Assembly: GCA_009746045.1 (NCBI GenBank) | Contig: RPFO01000080.1 | Coordinates: 3,698,251-3,762,250 of the forward strand | From: Mesostigma viride | Taxonomy: Eukaryota > Streptophyta > Mesostigmatophyceae > Mesostigmatales > Mesostigmataceae | Direction of reading: 5' to 3' | Length of the DNA: 64,000 bases | Notes under the pieces: generated by a model | Told to the model about the DNA's origin: nothing | The model's input: the letters and a program-made list of their open reading frames with translations, nothing else | Database searches by the model: none | Shown here: in pieces, positions 1 to 10,140 of the stretch | How the letters are laid out: every line of letters starts with the position of its first letter | How positions within the stretch are numbered: the first letter of the stretch is position 1 | Translations under genes and position numbers: made by a program

Positions 1-640
1 ATAAAAAAAATGATGAGGATTCAGGCTCCCATGGTGTCATCATGGCCCGTCTACGTACATGGTTGGCATTTATGTAATTAATGATGAGGATTCAGGCTCC
101 CATGGTGTCATCATGGCCTGTCTACGTACATGGATGGCATGTATGTATTTAATGATGAGGATTCAGGCTCCCATGGTGTCATCATGGCTGGCCTACGTAC
201 ATGGATGTCTCAGAAAAAAAATGTGGAGGATTCAGGCTCCCATGGTGTCATCATGGCTGGCCTACGTACATGGATGTCTCATAAAATAAATGATGAGGAT
301 TCAGGCTCCCGTGGTGTCATTATGGCCCGTCTACGTGTTGTTGGCATGTATGAAATTAATGATGAGGATTCAGGCTCCCATAGTGTCATCATGGCTGGCC
401 TACGTACATGGTTGGCATTTATGTATTTAATGATGAGGATTCAGGCTCCCATGGTGTCATCATGGCTTGTCTATGTACATGGTTGGCATTTATGTAATTA
501 ATGATGAGGATTCAGGCTCCATTGGTGTCATCATGGCCCGTCTACGTACATGGGTGGCATTTATGTATTTAATGATGAGGATTTAGGCTCCCATGGGGTC
601 ATCATGGCTTGTCTACGTACATGGAGTCATATTGATTCAT
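1..640 (+). repeat. ~70-bp tandem satellite, forward orientation (left edge truncated)
   Basis: About nine head-to-tail units of 68-71 bp. Each contains a conserved stretch reading GATGAGGATTCAGGCTCCC, then CATGGTGTCATCATGG and CTACGTACATGG, joined by variable AT-rich linkers. The same satellite occurs forward at 15043-16080 and inverted at about 10141-15015. The conserved half includes short palindromes (CCATGG, TACGTA). Open frames through it exist only because the unit lacks stops in one phase; I do not regard them as genes. Confidence 0.95.
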
Positions 641-870
641 GGAACAATGAGATACCATTCTTAATTGAAAATTGTTCTTGATACTTTCACATGCATGCCC
701 GGAATCGTGAATTTGTGCGGGTTTCCATGATGACAATCCTCATTGAATTCTTGAGCACACAATATTGAGCAATTTAGGGGCACTTCGGCAATGTTGACCA
801 TTTTCATTCATGATCAATAAAATTAACATTTAATGCAATAAATACATATTCCACTCATTTTAATAAACCA
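641..870 (+). repeat. AT-rich segment bordering the satellite, four copies in window
   Basis: AT-rich sequence running from the satellite edge to the minisatellite. Recognisable relatives lie at 16080-16325 (direct), about 9890-10140 (inverted) and 34270-34545 (direct, diverged). Shared landmarks are GAGATACCATT, TTTCACATGCATGCCC, ATTTAGGGGCACTT and TTCATTCATGAT. It is therefore part of a dispersed repeat and not just filler between satellites. No coding potential is seen. Confidence 0.8.
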
Positions 871-896
871 TGCAAAAACTTTACAAGCACGCTCAA

Positions 897-1690
897 GCTA
901 GGGGTGGGCTGGCATGCACGCGTGGGTGTGGGGGTGGGCTGGCATGCATGCGTGGGTGTGGGGGTGGGCTGGCATGCACGTGTGGGTGTGGGGGTGGGCT
1001 GGCATGCATGCGTGGGTGTGGGGTTGGGCTAGCCTGCATGCGTGGGTGTGGGGGGGGGCTGGCATGCATGCGTGGGTGTGTGTGGGGGGCTAGCATGCAT
1101 GCGTAAGTGTGGGGGGGGGCTGGCATGCATGCGTGGGTGTGGGGGGGGGCTGGCATGCATGCGTGGGTGTGTGTGGGGGGCTAGCATGCATGCGTAAGTG
1201 TGGGGGGGGGCTGGCATGCATGCGTGGGTGTGTATGGGGGCTGGCATGCATGCGTGGGTGTGTGTGGGGGGCTAGCATGCATGCGTGGGTGTGTGGGGGG
1301 GCTGTCATGCATGCGTGGGTGTGTGTGGGGGCTGGCATCCATGCGTGGGTGTGTGGGGGGGCTAGCATGCATGCGTGGGTGTGGGGGTGGGCTAGCATGC
1401 ATGCGTGGGTGTGGGGGGGGGCGGTCATGCATGCGTGGGTGTGTGGGGGGGCTGGCATGCATGCGTGGGTGTGTGGGGGGGCTAGCATGCATGCGTGGGT
1501 GTGGGGGTGGGCTAGCATGCATGCGTGGGTGTGAGTGTGGGCTAGCATGCATGCGTGGGTGTGGGGGGGGGCTAGCATGCATGCGTGGGTGTGGGGGGGC
1601 CGGGGCCGGGGCTAGCATGCATGCGTGGGTGTGGGGGTGGGCTAGCATGCATGCGTGGGTGTGGGGGGGGGCTAGCACGCCCCACCCCTC
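897..1690 (+). repeat. 30-bp GC-rich minisatellite
   Basis: Roughly 26 units of about 30 bp with the pattern GGGCTAGCATGCATGCGTGG followed by GTGTGGGGGT. GCATGC/CATGCATG palindromes recur once per unit, and the G-rich half is a potential G-quadruplex former. The second copy is at about 16355-17133. A heavily decayed inverted version is at about 8745-9860. His/Pro- or Gly/Trp-rich open frames on both strands are products of the repeat. Confidence 0.93.
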
Positions 1691-3484
1691 CATCGGCACA
1701 GCCAGCCTTGTGAGTCTACCCTTAACAACAAGGCTGGTAGGACGACACGCCTGAGCAGCATATGTCATGCCTATCTCAGGCTAATAATGTGTGATTTTGT
1801 GCCAACAACCAAGTTGTTCCACCCAACAACACATTATAAACCCTCTTCCAAAATGCCCAACAAGCCGGACACGTGGAGGACCACACACGCAGTATATAAA
1901 GAGAAAATAAGCTGACTTTTTATCCAGCCAACCTGTGGCTAGCTGCTCTGGTTAGCATGACAAATGCTAACATTTACTCAGTGGGAAAGGTGAAGAGACC
2001 ATTGGAACAGCCTACCTGACGCATGTGCCACCAAAGCATTGTGTCCCGCAAAATGCACACTGCCTCCTTTCTAACAAGCACGAGCCGCTCTCTTTAGGAG
2101 ACAGGTGCCAGCTCGTCAGTGTCTGGGGAAAATGATGCCGCTGCTTAGGAAGACCGCGTGAATTTCCTCGAACACAACTGTCTATAAAGCAAAAGAAATT
2201 TCAGAGAAGCATGGAAATAAAAGCATTACACCTTCCCGACAGGTTGTGGGCCACGCGCTGCAGCAAGCCAGCCACGTCACAGACGAACTTGCTTAAAAAC
2301 ATCCAGGAATCCAGCGATGCAGCGCCAGGACCCGCAACTTCATGGCTGCATCTGGCCGGAAAGAAGGCAAAAAGCTTACGCTCAACGAGGTAAGAAAGCA
2401 GGAAAGCGCTATCTTAGGACGTTTAATACAAGAACGTACCATAACGGGCATTTATTCGTGCCCAGGCGCACAAGAAAGGCCACCCTTTCATGGAGAGGTC
2501 GGGCGCGCATGGCGCAGGCCTAATGTTATCTTACCGCAAAATGACGGGAAAGGTAAAGATAGCAGCGGGAATTTTTACGGCTTTAGAAACATCATTAAAC
2601 TAGCTTCCATTAGGACCATCAAAACTGGCAACAATCGACAATCACACCTGCAGGCATCAATTATACTTTATTCATCCCGACAGAAATTCAGGCCGGACCC
2701 CCCTGCCGATGGTAAAGAAAAAGAGCCCGCGACATTATAGATCGCAACTATCCCACCATAAATTAGAATCAGTAACTAATTTTCTCCAAGAATCGAGCAT
2801 TTTTTCTGCTTTCCGCGAGCCAGATTTGTCACGTTTCGTCTAAAAGCAGTCGCCATGGCCACTTCCGCAAGGGGTGCGCGCACCGTGCACCCACTTTTCA
2901 CGGTACGGAGGGTACCGCGGAATTTTTTTGGCGCGGAAAATATTCGCCGCCAAAAATTAACCATGCATGCATGCCCGTCGTCTCCAAACATTGCATTACA
3001 TGCACGTGACGGCGTGTTCCCTCGGTCATGGTGCGCGGCGGTGCCAGCTGGACTGATGTCATGCCCTCCACGTAGGCTCGTTCTACATTTCAAAACTGAT
3101 CCATGGCGCATAATTAGAATTTTGGAAGGTAGAATCAGGTTCTGAAGGTTCTACATAGTAGCCTAGTAAGGGTACACTAACATGTAGCCCAGTAGTTACT
3201 AATCCTGCGATCATGACGGAATATACATGTAGTGATACTAATCGATACATGTAGTACACATGGTTGGCGCACAGAATGTTGTACAACCTGCCCTACATGT
3301 CGGAAAAACGCACACTCTGACAAACGTGATTGAAATATATTGTACAACATCATCACTAACGCTACATCCGGAACTGTTCTAGTGAATAGCATTACAATGT
3401 ACTCCCCCGGCAGGTGTGGGTGCCCGAGTACTTGGGAGTCTGAACACGCAGTGTCGACTCCTATTGGTGCAAAAAGTCGTTTGG
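1691..3484. other. Internal segment of the 7-kb repeated unit, no defensible gene
   Basis: Single-copy-looking sequence within each unit; the second copy is at 17134-18956, differing mainly by single-base indels. Near 2317-2390 a short open stretch ends at a good donor (ACGAG followed by GTAAGA), so an exon is possible. The encoded peptide is unremarkable and no partner exon can be tied to it. An inverted, old copy of the part up to about 2880 lies at 7235-8740. I see nothing else of note here. Confidence 0.5.
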
Positions 3485-4069
3485 TGTGAAACGACTGGTC
3501 CAACCTAAAAAAATTTTGAATTTTTGCCGTGTCCAGTAACGGTCCTAGGTTGCACCCGCGGGACGTTCCGGCAGCTGTACAGAATAGATCAGAAAGATAC
3601 GCCGCGGAATGACGCCAGTGCCCGGCAAATGTGAGTCGGGAACTGAACAGTCACTACAAACGTCGAAAATCTATTGCTCCACCCCCCCAAAAAAAGCGTT
3701 CCGGAACTGTTCGAAGCGAATAGCACTGACAGGATTCGAACCTGCGTCCAGAGTGAGGTTGCGGAGTGAGGGAGGCCAGCCATCATGGTCCGCACACAAA
3801 TCTGGCTCGGGTCCGATCCCTGTCAGTGCTCTTCGCTTCGAACAGGTCCGGAACGCTTTTTTGTGGGGATGGAGCAATAAATACTCGACATTTGCAGTGA
3901 CTGTTCAGTTCCGGGCTCACAAATGATTTGCCGGGCACAGGCGTCGTTGCGCGGCGTATCTTTGTGATCTTTTCTGTACAGCTGTCGGAACGTCCCGCGG
4001 GTGCAACCTAGGACCGTTACTGGACACGGCAAAAATTTAAAATTTTTCAGGTTGGACCAGTCGTTTCAC
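3485..4069. mobile_element. Foldback (long inverted-repeat) element
   Basis: Two arms of about 260 bp (3485-3745 and 3813-4069) are inverted copies of each other with scattered differences and a ~67-bp spacer, so the single strand folds into a very long hairpin. The outer edge of the left arm is itself a small palindrome (AGTCGTTT and AAACGACT around six bases). The inner ends carry a tRNA T-arm-like stretch (on the minus strand, CAGGTTCGAATCCTGTCAG). The second copy is 18957-19547. No transposase is encoded. Target duplications are not obvious. Confidence 0.8.
3731..3760 (-). other. tRNA T-arm-like sequence at the foldback centre
   Basis: On the minus strand a T-stem/T-loop-like stretch (GGTTCGAATCC) is followed by CAGTGC, which could be an acceptor-strand remnant. 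Upstream sequence does not fold into a proper anticodon arm, and the matching 5' side is simply the other arm of the inverted repeat. At most this is a tRNA-derived internal-promoter relic, not a tRNA gene. Confidence 0.3.
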
Positions 4070-4279
4070 ATGATTCGTCGTACGTACGCACATATCCTCG
4101 CATGCCATGTCGACGCTGCACTGACACACACCAGGGACTTTGGAAGGTGCGCACCCAGCCCGCCCAGGTAATTGATGCGGTGTTTTGCAGGCGCGCACCG
4201 CCGGATGCGCCCACCACGCCCGCCACCGCACGTCCAGTGACCGACTGTGGTCCACGTTCTTTTTCGCCTGCGGGTGCAG

Positions 4280-5079
4280 CCCCCATAATGCGTACGAGCA
4301 GCTTCACGGCTTTCTTCTTTGGAAATCAAGAACAACGGGCCTGACAACAACAACAACGACAGCAGCATCAGCTCCAACAAGAGTGAGTTGCGGGATTTTA
4401 CGTACGTGGTTTTTCTATTTTTTTTTTCACCTGGCATGTTGAGTATTCATCCCATTTTGCGTCATGACGGCTTCCTGAACGACGACTCTCTCTCCCTCTC
4501 CCTCTCCCCCCCTCTCCCTCTTATTTTTCACCAGGTTTTTCATGCCGATTTTAAATCCCTTTTGCGTCATGCTCCTTGTAGCGTGATGTCGTCAATTGTC
4601 ACTCACAACAATACTATCATTGTGGTTCGTTCTTTTTCGCCTGCGGGTGCAGGTCACGAGCGTTGCGTACGAGCAGCACTTACATCATTAAATCAAGAAC
4701 AACGGGCCTGACAACAAGAACAACGACAGCAGCATCAGCAACAACAAGAGTGAGTTGCGGGATTTTATGTACGTTGTTTTTCTCATGTTTTTTCACCTGT
4801 CATGTTGAGTATTCATCCCATTTTGCGTCATGCCGGCTTCCTGAACGACGACTCTCTCTCCCTCTCCCTCTCCCCCCCTCTCCCTCTTATTTTTCACCAG
4901 GTTTTTCATGCCGATTTTTAATCCCTTTTGCGTCATGCTCCTTGTAGCGTGATGTCGTCAATTGTCACTCACAACCATGCTATCATTGTGGTTCGTTCTT
5001 TTTCGCCTGCGGGTGCAGGTCACGAGCGTTGCGTGCGGTGCGTCATCAATCCAAGAACAAAACACGATGTGGCTAAACC
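4280..5079 (+). repeat. ~370-bp exon/intron-like module repeated three times
   Basis: Three tandem modules begin at 4280, 4653 and 5019, each directly after a candidate acceptor (GCCTGCGGGTGCAG). In the first two, about 100 bp of exon-like sequence ends at AACAAGA followed by GTGAGT (4382 and 4749). An intron-like region follows, with a CTCTCCCTCTCC pyrimidine tract and CACCAG. The third module runs straight into the giant CCCTCT array. The putative exons are short and polar (many Asn/Ser codons) and suggest no function. The second unit copy is at about 19755-20570. Confidence 0.65.
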
Positions 5080-5190
5080 CTCCCTCTCCCTCTCCCTCTC
5101 CCTCTCCCTCTCCCTCTCCCTCTCCCTCTCCCTCTCCCTCTCCCTCTCTCCCTCTCCCTCTCCCTCTCCCTCTCCCTCCCTCCCTCCCTC

Positions 5191-5283
<93 letters not shown>

Positions 5284-5671
5284 CCTCTCCCTCTCCTCTC
5301 CCTCTCCCTCTCCCTCTCCCTCTCCCTCTCCCTCTCCCTCTCCCTCTCCCTCTCCCTCTCCCTCTCCCTCTCCCTCTCCCTCTCCCTCTCCCTCTCCCTC
5401 TCCCTCTCCCTCTCCCTCTCCCTCTCCCTCTCCCTCTCCCTCCCTCCCTCCCTCCCTCCCTCCCTCCCTCCTCTCCTCCTCCCTCCCTCCCTCCTCCCTC
5501 CCTCCCTCCCTCCCTCCCTCCCTCCCTCCCTCCCTCCCTCCTCCCTCCCTCCCTCCCTCCTCCCTCCTCCCTCCCTCCCTCCCTCCCTCCCTCCTCCCCT
5601 CCCCCCCCTCCCTCCCTCCTCCTCCCTCCATCCATCCCTCCCTCCCTCCCTCCCTCCATCCCTCCATCCCT
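5080..5671 (+). repeat. CCCTCT / CTCC / CT satellite, first block
   Basis: Almost pure pyrimidine on the plus strand: CCCTCT hexamers, then a CT-dinucleotide run near 5190-5280, hexamers again, and CTCC tetramers to 5671. It starts inside the third copy of the exon/intron-like module. Very long open frames on both strands (Ser-Pro, Gly-Glu, Arg-Gly repeats) are artefacts of a six-base period. Confidence 0.97.
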
Positions 5672-6130
5672 CTTACGGTTACGCTTACGCTTACGGTTAC
5701 GCTTACGGTTACGCTTACGCTTACGGTTACGCTTACGCTTACGCTTACGCTTACGCTTACGCTTACGCTTACGCTTACGCTTACGCTTACGCTTACGCTT
5801 ACGCTTACGCTTACGCTTACGCTTACGCTTACGCTTACGCTTACGCTTACGCTTACGCTTACGCTTACGCTTACGCTTACGCTTACGCTTACGCTTACGC
5901 TTACGCTTACGCTTACGCTTACGCTTACGCTTACGCTTACGCTTACGCTTACGCTTACGCTTACGCTTACGCTTACGCTTACGCTTACGCTTACGCTTAC
6001 GCTTACGCTTACGCTTACGCTTACGCTTACGCCCTCCCTCTCCCTACGGTTACGCTTACGCTTACGGTTATGCTTACGCTTAGGTTTACGCTTACGCTTA
6101 CGCTTAGGCTTACGCTTACGCTTACGCCCT
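5672..6130 (+). repeat. TTACGC hexamer array
   Basis: About 70 copies of TTACGC with TTACGG variants clustered at both edges, bounded on each side by CCCTCT satellite and interrupted briefly near 6030-6045. It resembles a telomere-type hexamer in length and strand asymmetry but is not a known telomere repeat. The second copy is at about 21183-21645, with many indels. Confidence 0.95.
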
Positions 6131-6822
6131 CCCTCTCCCTCTCCCTCTCCCTCTCCCTCTCCGTCTCCCTCTCCCTCTCCCTCTCCCTCTCCGCTTACGC
6201 CCTCCCTCTCCCTCTCCCTCTCCCTCTCCCTCTCCCTCTCCCTCTCCCTCTCCCTCTCCCTCTCCCTCTCCCTCTCCCTCTCCCTCTCCCTCTCCCTCTC
6301 CTCTCCCTCTCCCTCTCCCTCTCCCTCTCCCTCTCCCTCTCCCTCTCCCTCTCCCTCTCCCTCTCCCTCTCCCTCTCCCTCTCCCTCTCCCTCTCCCTCT
6401 CCCTCTCCCTCTCCCTCTCCCTCTCCCTCTCCCTCTCCCTCTCCCTCTCCCTCTCCCTCTCCCTCTCCTCTCCCTCTCCCTCTCCCTCTCCCTCTCCCTC
6501 TCCCTCTCCCTCTCCCTCTCCCTCTCCCTCTCCCTCTCCCTCTCCCTCTCCCTCTCCCTCTCCCTCTCCCTCTCCCTCTCCCTCTCCCTCTCCCTCTCCC
6601 TCTCCCTCTCCCTCTCCCTCTCCCTCTCCCTCTCCCTCCCTCTCCTCTCCTCTCCCTCTCCCTCTCCCTCTCCTCTCCCTCTCCCTCTCCCTCTCCCTCT
6701 CCCTCTCCCTCTCCCTCTCCCTCTCCCTCTCCCTCTCCCTCTCCCTCTCCCTCTCCCTCTCCCTCTCCTCTCCCTCCTCTCCCTCTCCCTCTCCTCTCCT
6801 CTCCTCTCCTCTCCCTCTCCGC
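6131..6822 (+). repeat. CCCTCT satellite, second block
   Basis: About 690 bp of CCCTCT hexamers with occasional CTCCT shifts. It ends abruptly at the unique sequence beginning GCGATTGGCTC. In the second unit the corresponding array is longer and contains the assembly gap. Confidence 0.97.
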
Positions 6823-7234
6823 GATTGGCTCTTTAATTATGTCTCTTTTGGAGACGACTGAGCATGCATCCTGATTGGTCAGATTCAATTCCCCTGTCCA
6901 GTTTCTCGGACAGTGTCTCAAGTCCGGTTGCTTGATCCAGGATTGAAACGTGGCTCGAGGCCTGGCCACTCTTGTGCGGTGCGCCGCGCTATGTGCTGTC
7001 TGCGCCCAGAACCTGACCATGGCCATTAGAAGGCGGGGCGAATGCAAGAATTCATTGTTATATCCTGATCCGTCCTGGGATTAGGTCCTGGGCGTATGGC
7101 AGATTAATATTACCCTCGTTTATGGCAACCTAACATGCGGTGCCGATCCTATTCAATACATAATCCGTCTGAGACTGGACGGTACGGACCAATATTTCGG
7201 TGCAAGATTGAGTTTGCCTCAAAGCTATGTCGGC
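6823..7234. other. Unique spacer between forward and inverted halves
   Basis: About 410 bp linking the pyrimidine satellite to the inverted diverged copy. It has no counterpart after the second satellite at 22838. No open frame of interest, no repeat and no RNA gene is seen. Confidence 0.6.
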
Positions 7235-10140
7235 ATTGGTGCGCGCACCCTTGCGGTAAAGGGGACATGGCGACTGGCCTTTAGCTCAAACGTGACAAAT
7301 TCTGGCATCGCGGAAAGCAGGTAAATCACGTATGTTGTTTGGGAGAGCTAATTAGTTATTCTTTTTTATCTGATTTTATTTTTATGCGCCGGGATGCGTT
7401 TGCGATTCTTGTATTAATTGTCGCGTGGGCTTTTTTTCTTTGCCAGTCGTTCAGGGGGCGGTCGCCTGAATTTCTGTCGGCGATGCTATGAATGTATATG
7501 GATGCCTGCGCGGTTGATTGAGTTTCGATTTGTTTGTCGAGTTGTTTGTTATGTGTCGATAGGAAAGCTAGTTTTATTGAATGTTTCTTAAAGCTCTAAG
7601 ATTTCCCGCTTTGCTATCTTTTTAACCTTTTTCCCGTTTCATATTTGCGGTAAAGGTATAACAATTAGCGCTTGCCGGCTGCGATGCGTACTGCCAGACC
7701 AATCCATGAAAGGTGTGTACTTTCTTTTTGGCGCTGCCTGCACGAATAAAATGGCCTTTCGTTCATGGGTACGTTCTTGGATAGGTTAATCTTCGTGTTA
7801 TCTTGTCTTTAAGCTTTTGCGTTTCTCCTTGCTTTTCTGGACCTCTACGTGAGCGTATAGCGTGTTTGTTGGCCTGGTCTTTCCGGCTTCAGATGCAGCC
7901 AGTAAAGTTGCAGGGTTTCTTGGCGCGCATTTTTTCGCTGGATTCCTGGGTGTTCTTTTAGCTATTGTTAATGCGTCTGATTGACGTGGCTTGTGCTTTC
8001 TGCAGCGCGTGCGTCAACACCTTCAAGGTGTTATTATGTCTTTTTATTCTCTTCATGCTTTCTCTTGATTTAAGTTTTCTTTTTGCTTTATAGACTTTAG
8101 TTGTGTTCGACTTGGAAAGGTTCACGTGCGGTCTTCCTAAGTCATTGTTCTTGTGCATCATTTTTCTTTTGTTCCCAGACACGACTGAGCTTGTGCACCT
8201 GTCTTCTAAAGAGAGCGGTTTTTTCTCGTTGCTTAGTTATGATAAGGAGGCAGGGCATTTTGCTGGACACAGTATATGCTTTGGTGGCACATTGTGCGTT
8301 CTAGGTTTTAGGTCTGTCTCATGGTTCTTCTCTTCATCCTTTCCCAGCTTGAGTAATGTTAGCATTTTGTCTTATGGCTATTATCCTAGAGCAGCTAGGC
8401 TTACATGGCTTGGTAAAAATTGTCGCTATTTTTCTCTTTATATACTTGTGCGGTGTGTGGTCTCACACGTGTCCGGCTTGTGGGATTTCATTTTTTGGAA
8501 GAGCGGTTTTTTATAATAGTGTCTTGTGGGTCGTTGGGTGGAACAACTTAGGTTGTTTGGTCCACATTAAATTCACACATTTTAGCCTGTAGTATAGGCA
8601 GACTATATTGCTTGCTGCAGTGCGTGTCGTCCTATATCTTTTTTTTTCCTTAGCCTGTTGTTTAAAGGGTAGACTCACAAGGCTTTGCTGTGCGAGGCAG
8701 GGGTGGTGAGCGCTGCTACTGCCCCTTTCGCGCTTGGCGACCATCCCCACTTTCGCATGCATGCTAGCCCACTTCCCCATTCTACTATCTGTTTTGCTCG
8801 TTTTCTGTTGTCCCACCATGCATGCTAGCCTCCTTCCACCCGGCCCCCCACATCTTTTTCTCTTTTTCCCACGGCATGGCATGCTTAGGCCCCCCCCACA
8901 CCCCACCGCAGGCTGCTAGCACGACGTCAACCACCCCACGCTGCATGCTAGCCCCCCCCACGACCCACTGTCATTGCATGCTTAGCCCCCCACATTCATC
9001 CTTCACTATGCAATGCATGCCAGCCCCCCCACACACCCACAGCATGGGCATGACCGCTTCTTACGCCCACACGCCAGCTGCTTTCTGCATTGTCTCTTAT
9101 GTCTACCTATCTCCCCATCACCTCTATCGCTTAATTGCATGCTTAGCGCCGTGTTTCCCCACTATTTGTTTTTTTCCTTCTATCATTGGTCATTGAGTGC
9201 CTGCCTTCTACACATGTCTGTTTTGTTTTCACCATGCATTAGCATGGCGACCCCTCCTCTAGCCCGCCGGTCATGCATGTAACCCTTCTTTATCCTATCT
9301 ATTTTTCACACCCACATTTGTCATTAGTGCATCAGCTGCCCATGATCACACTTCCATCTTGCATTGCATGCCTATGCCCTCGCCCCCTACACTTATGCAT
9401 TGCGATGCTAGCCCCTCACACACTACCTTCATCTGCAGTGCGATGCCAGTCTCTCCTCCCCCCACATCCTTCACTTGTCTAATGCATGCCAGCGGCTTTT
9501 CCCGTTTTCTGTTATCTTATCTGCTCGCTGTCCGTTGCGCGGCGTCCGGCACACCTGTACGCATGGCATGCTAGCTCCCGCATCTTATTCACCCGACTAA
9601 CTGGCAGCTGCGTGGGTGCATGCCAGCCCCTTCCTCACACCCCCACTGCATGCAGGCTAGTCTCCAACCCCAAACCACGAGGAATCACGCATGGCATGCA
9701 GCTCCAGCGCCCACCACCACACGTTGCAAATGCCTTCCAGCCCACCTTCCCACATTGTTTGAGTTCCTTTTTCTTGTGGTGCTGCCCACGCATAGCATGC
9801 CAGCTTTCACTCTCGCCACAGTCCACGTGCATCGCCAGCTCTGCCACTCGCTGCGGTTGAGCGTTGTGGCTTGCTAAAGTTTTTGCAGTTAATTAAAATG
9901 AGTGGAATATGTATTTATTTGGGGCATTTATTATATTTTATATGTTATTGGATTTCATTTGAATGAAAATGGTCAACAATTGCCGATTAGTGCGGCCTAA
10001 AATTGCTCAATACTTGTGTGCTCCAAGAATTCAATGAGGATTGTCATCATGGAAACCGCACAAATTCACGATTTCCGGGCATGGCATGTGGAAAGTATCA
10101 AAGAACATATTTCTAATTAAGAATGTATCTTCATTGTTGC
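7235..10140 (-). repeat. Old inverted copy of unit positions ~641-2880
   Basis: Read on the minus strand, this segment follows the forward unit in order. For example 7235-7330 matches the complement of about 2815-2880 (GTGCGCGCACCC, CATGGCGACTG, ACGTGACAAAT). 7740-7800 matches the region near 2400-2470. 8745-9860 is a decayed version of the 30-bp minisatellite, and 9890-10140 matches 641-870. Divergence is substitutional and extensive, so this copy is much older than the direct duplication. Weak open frames inside it are not conserved in the forward copies, and I call no gene. Confidence 0.8.

Noticed and set aside
1-640. CRISPR-like regularity of the 70-bp satellite
   Set aside because: Spacers are not unique, the repeat covers nearly the whole unit, no cas genes are present, and the genome is eukaryotic.
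870-1768. His/Pro/Cys-rich frames over the 30-bp minisatellite
   Set aside because: Period is a multiple of three, so frames stay open on both strands. The copy at 16.3-17.1 kb is broken by indels without consequence.
2211-2740. Host gene in the 7-kb unit around 2.2-2.7 kb
   Set aside because: A possible donor exists at about 2390, but peptides are unremarkable, frames change in the second copy, and no linked exon could be found.
3720-3830. Complete tRNA gene on the minus strand
   Set aside because: Only the T-arm-like part is convincing. The 5' half is the opposite arm of the foldback, and no anticodon stem forms.
3609-3926. 105-codon frame with a GFEPASR-like peptide
   Set aside because: The peptide is the usual by-product of translating tRNA-like T-arm sequence inside the inverted repeat.
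4928-7047. Very long open frames (up to 675 codons) on both strands in the pyrimidine satellites
   Set aside because: They consist of Ser-Pro, Leu-Thr, Gly-Glu or Val-Ser cycles imposed by a six-base repeat and are open on both strands. No start context, domain or splice pattern.
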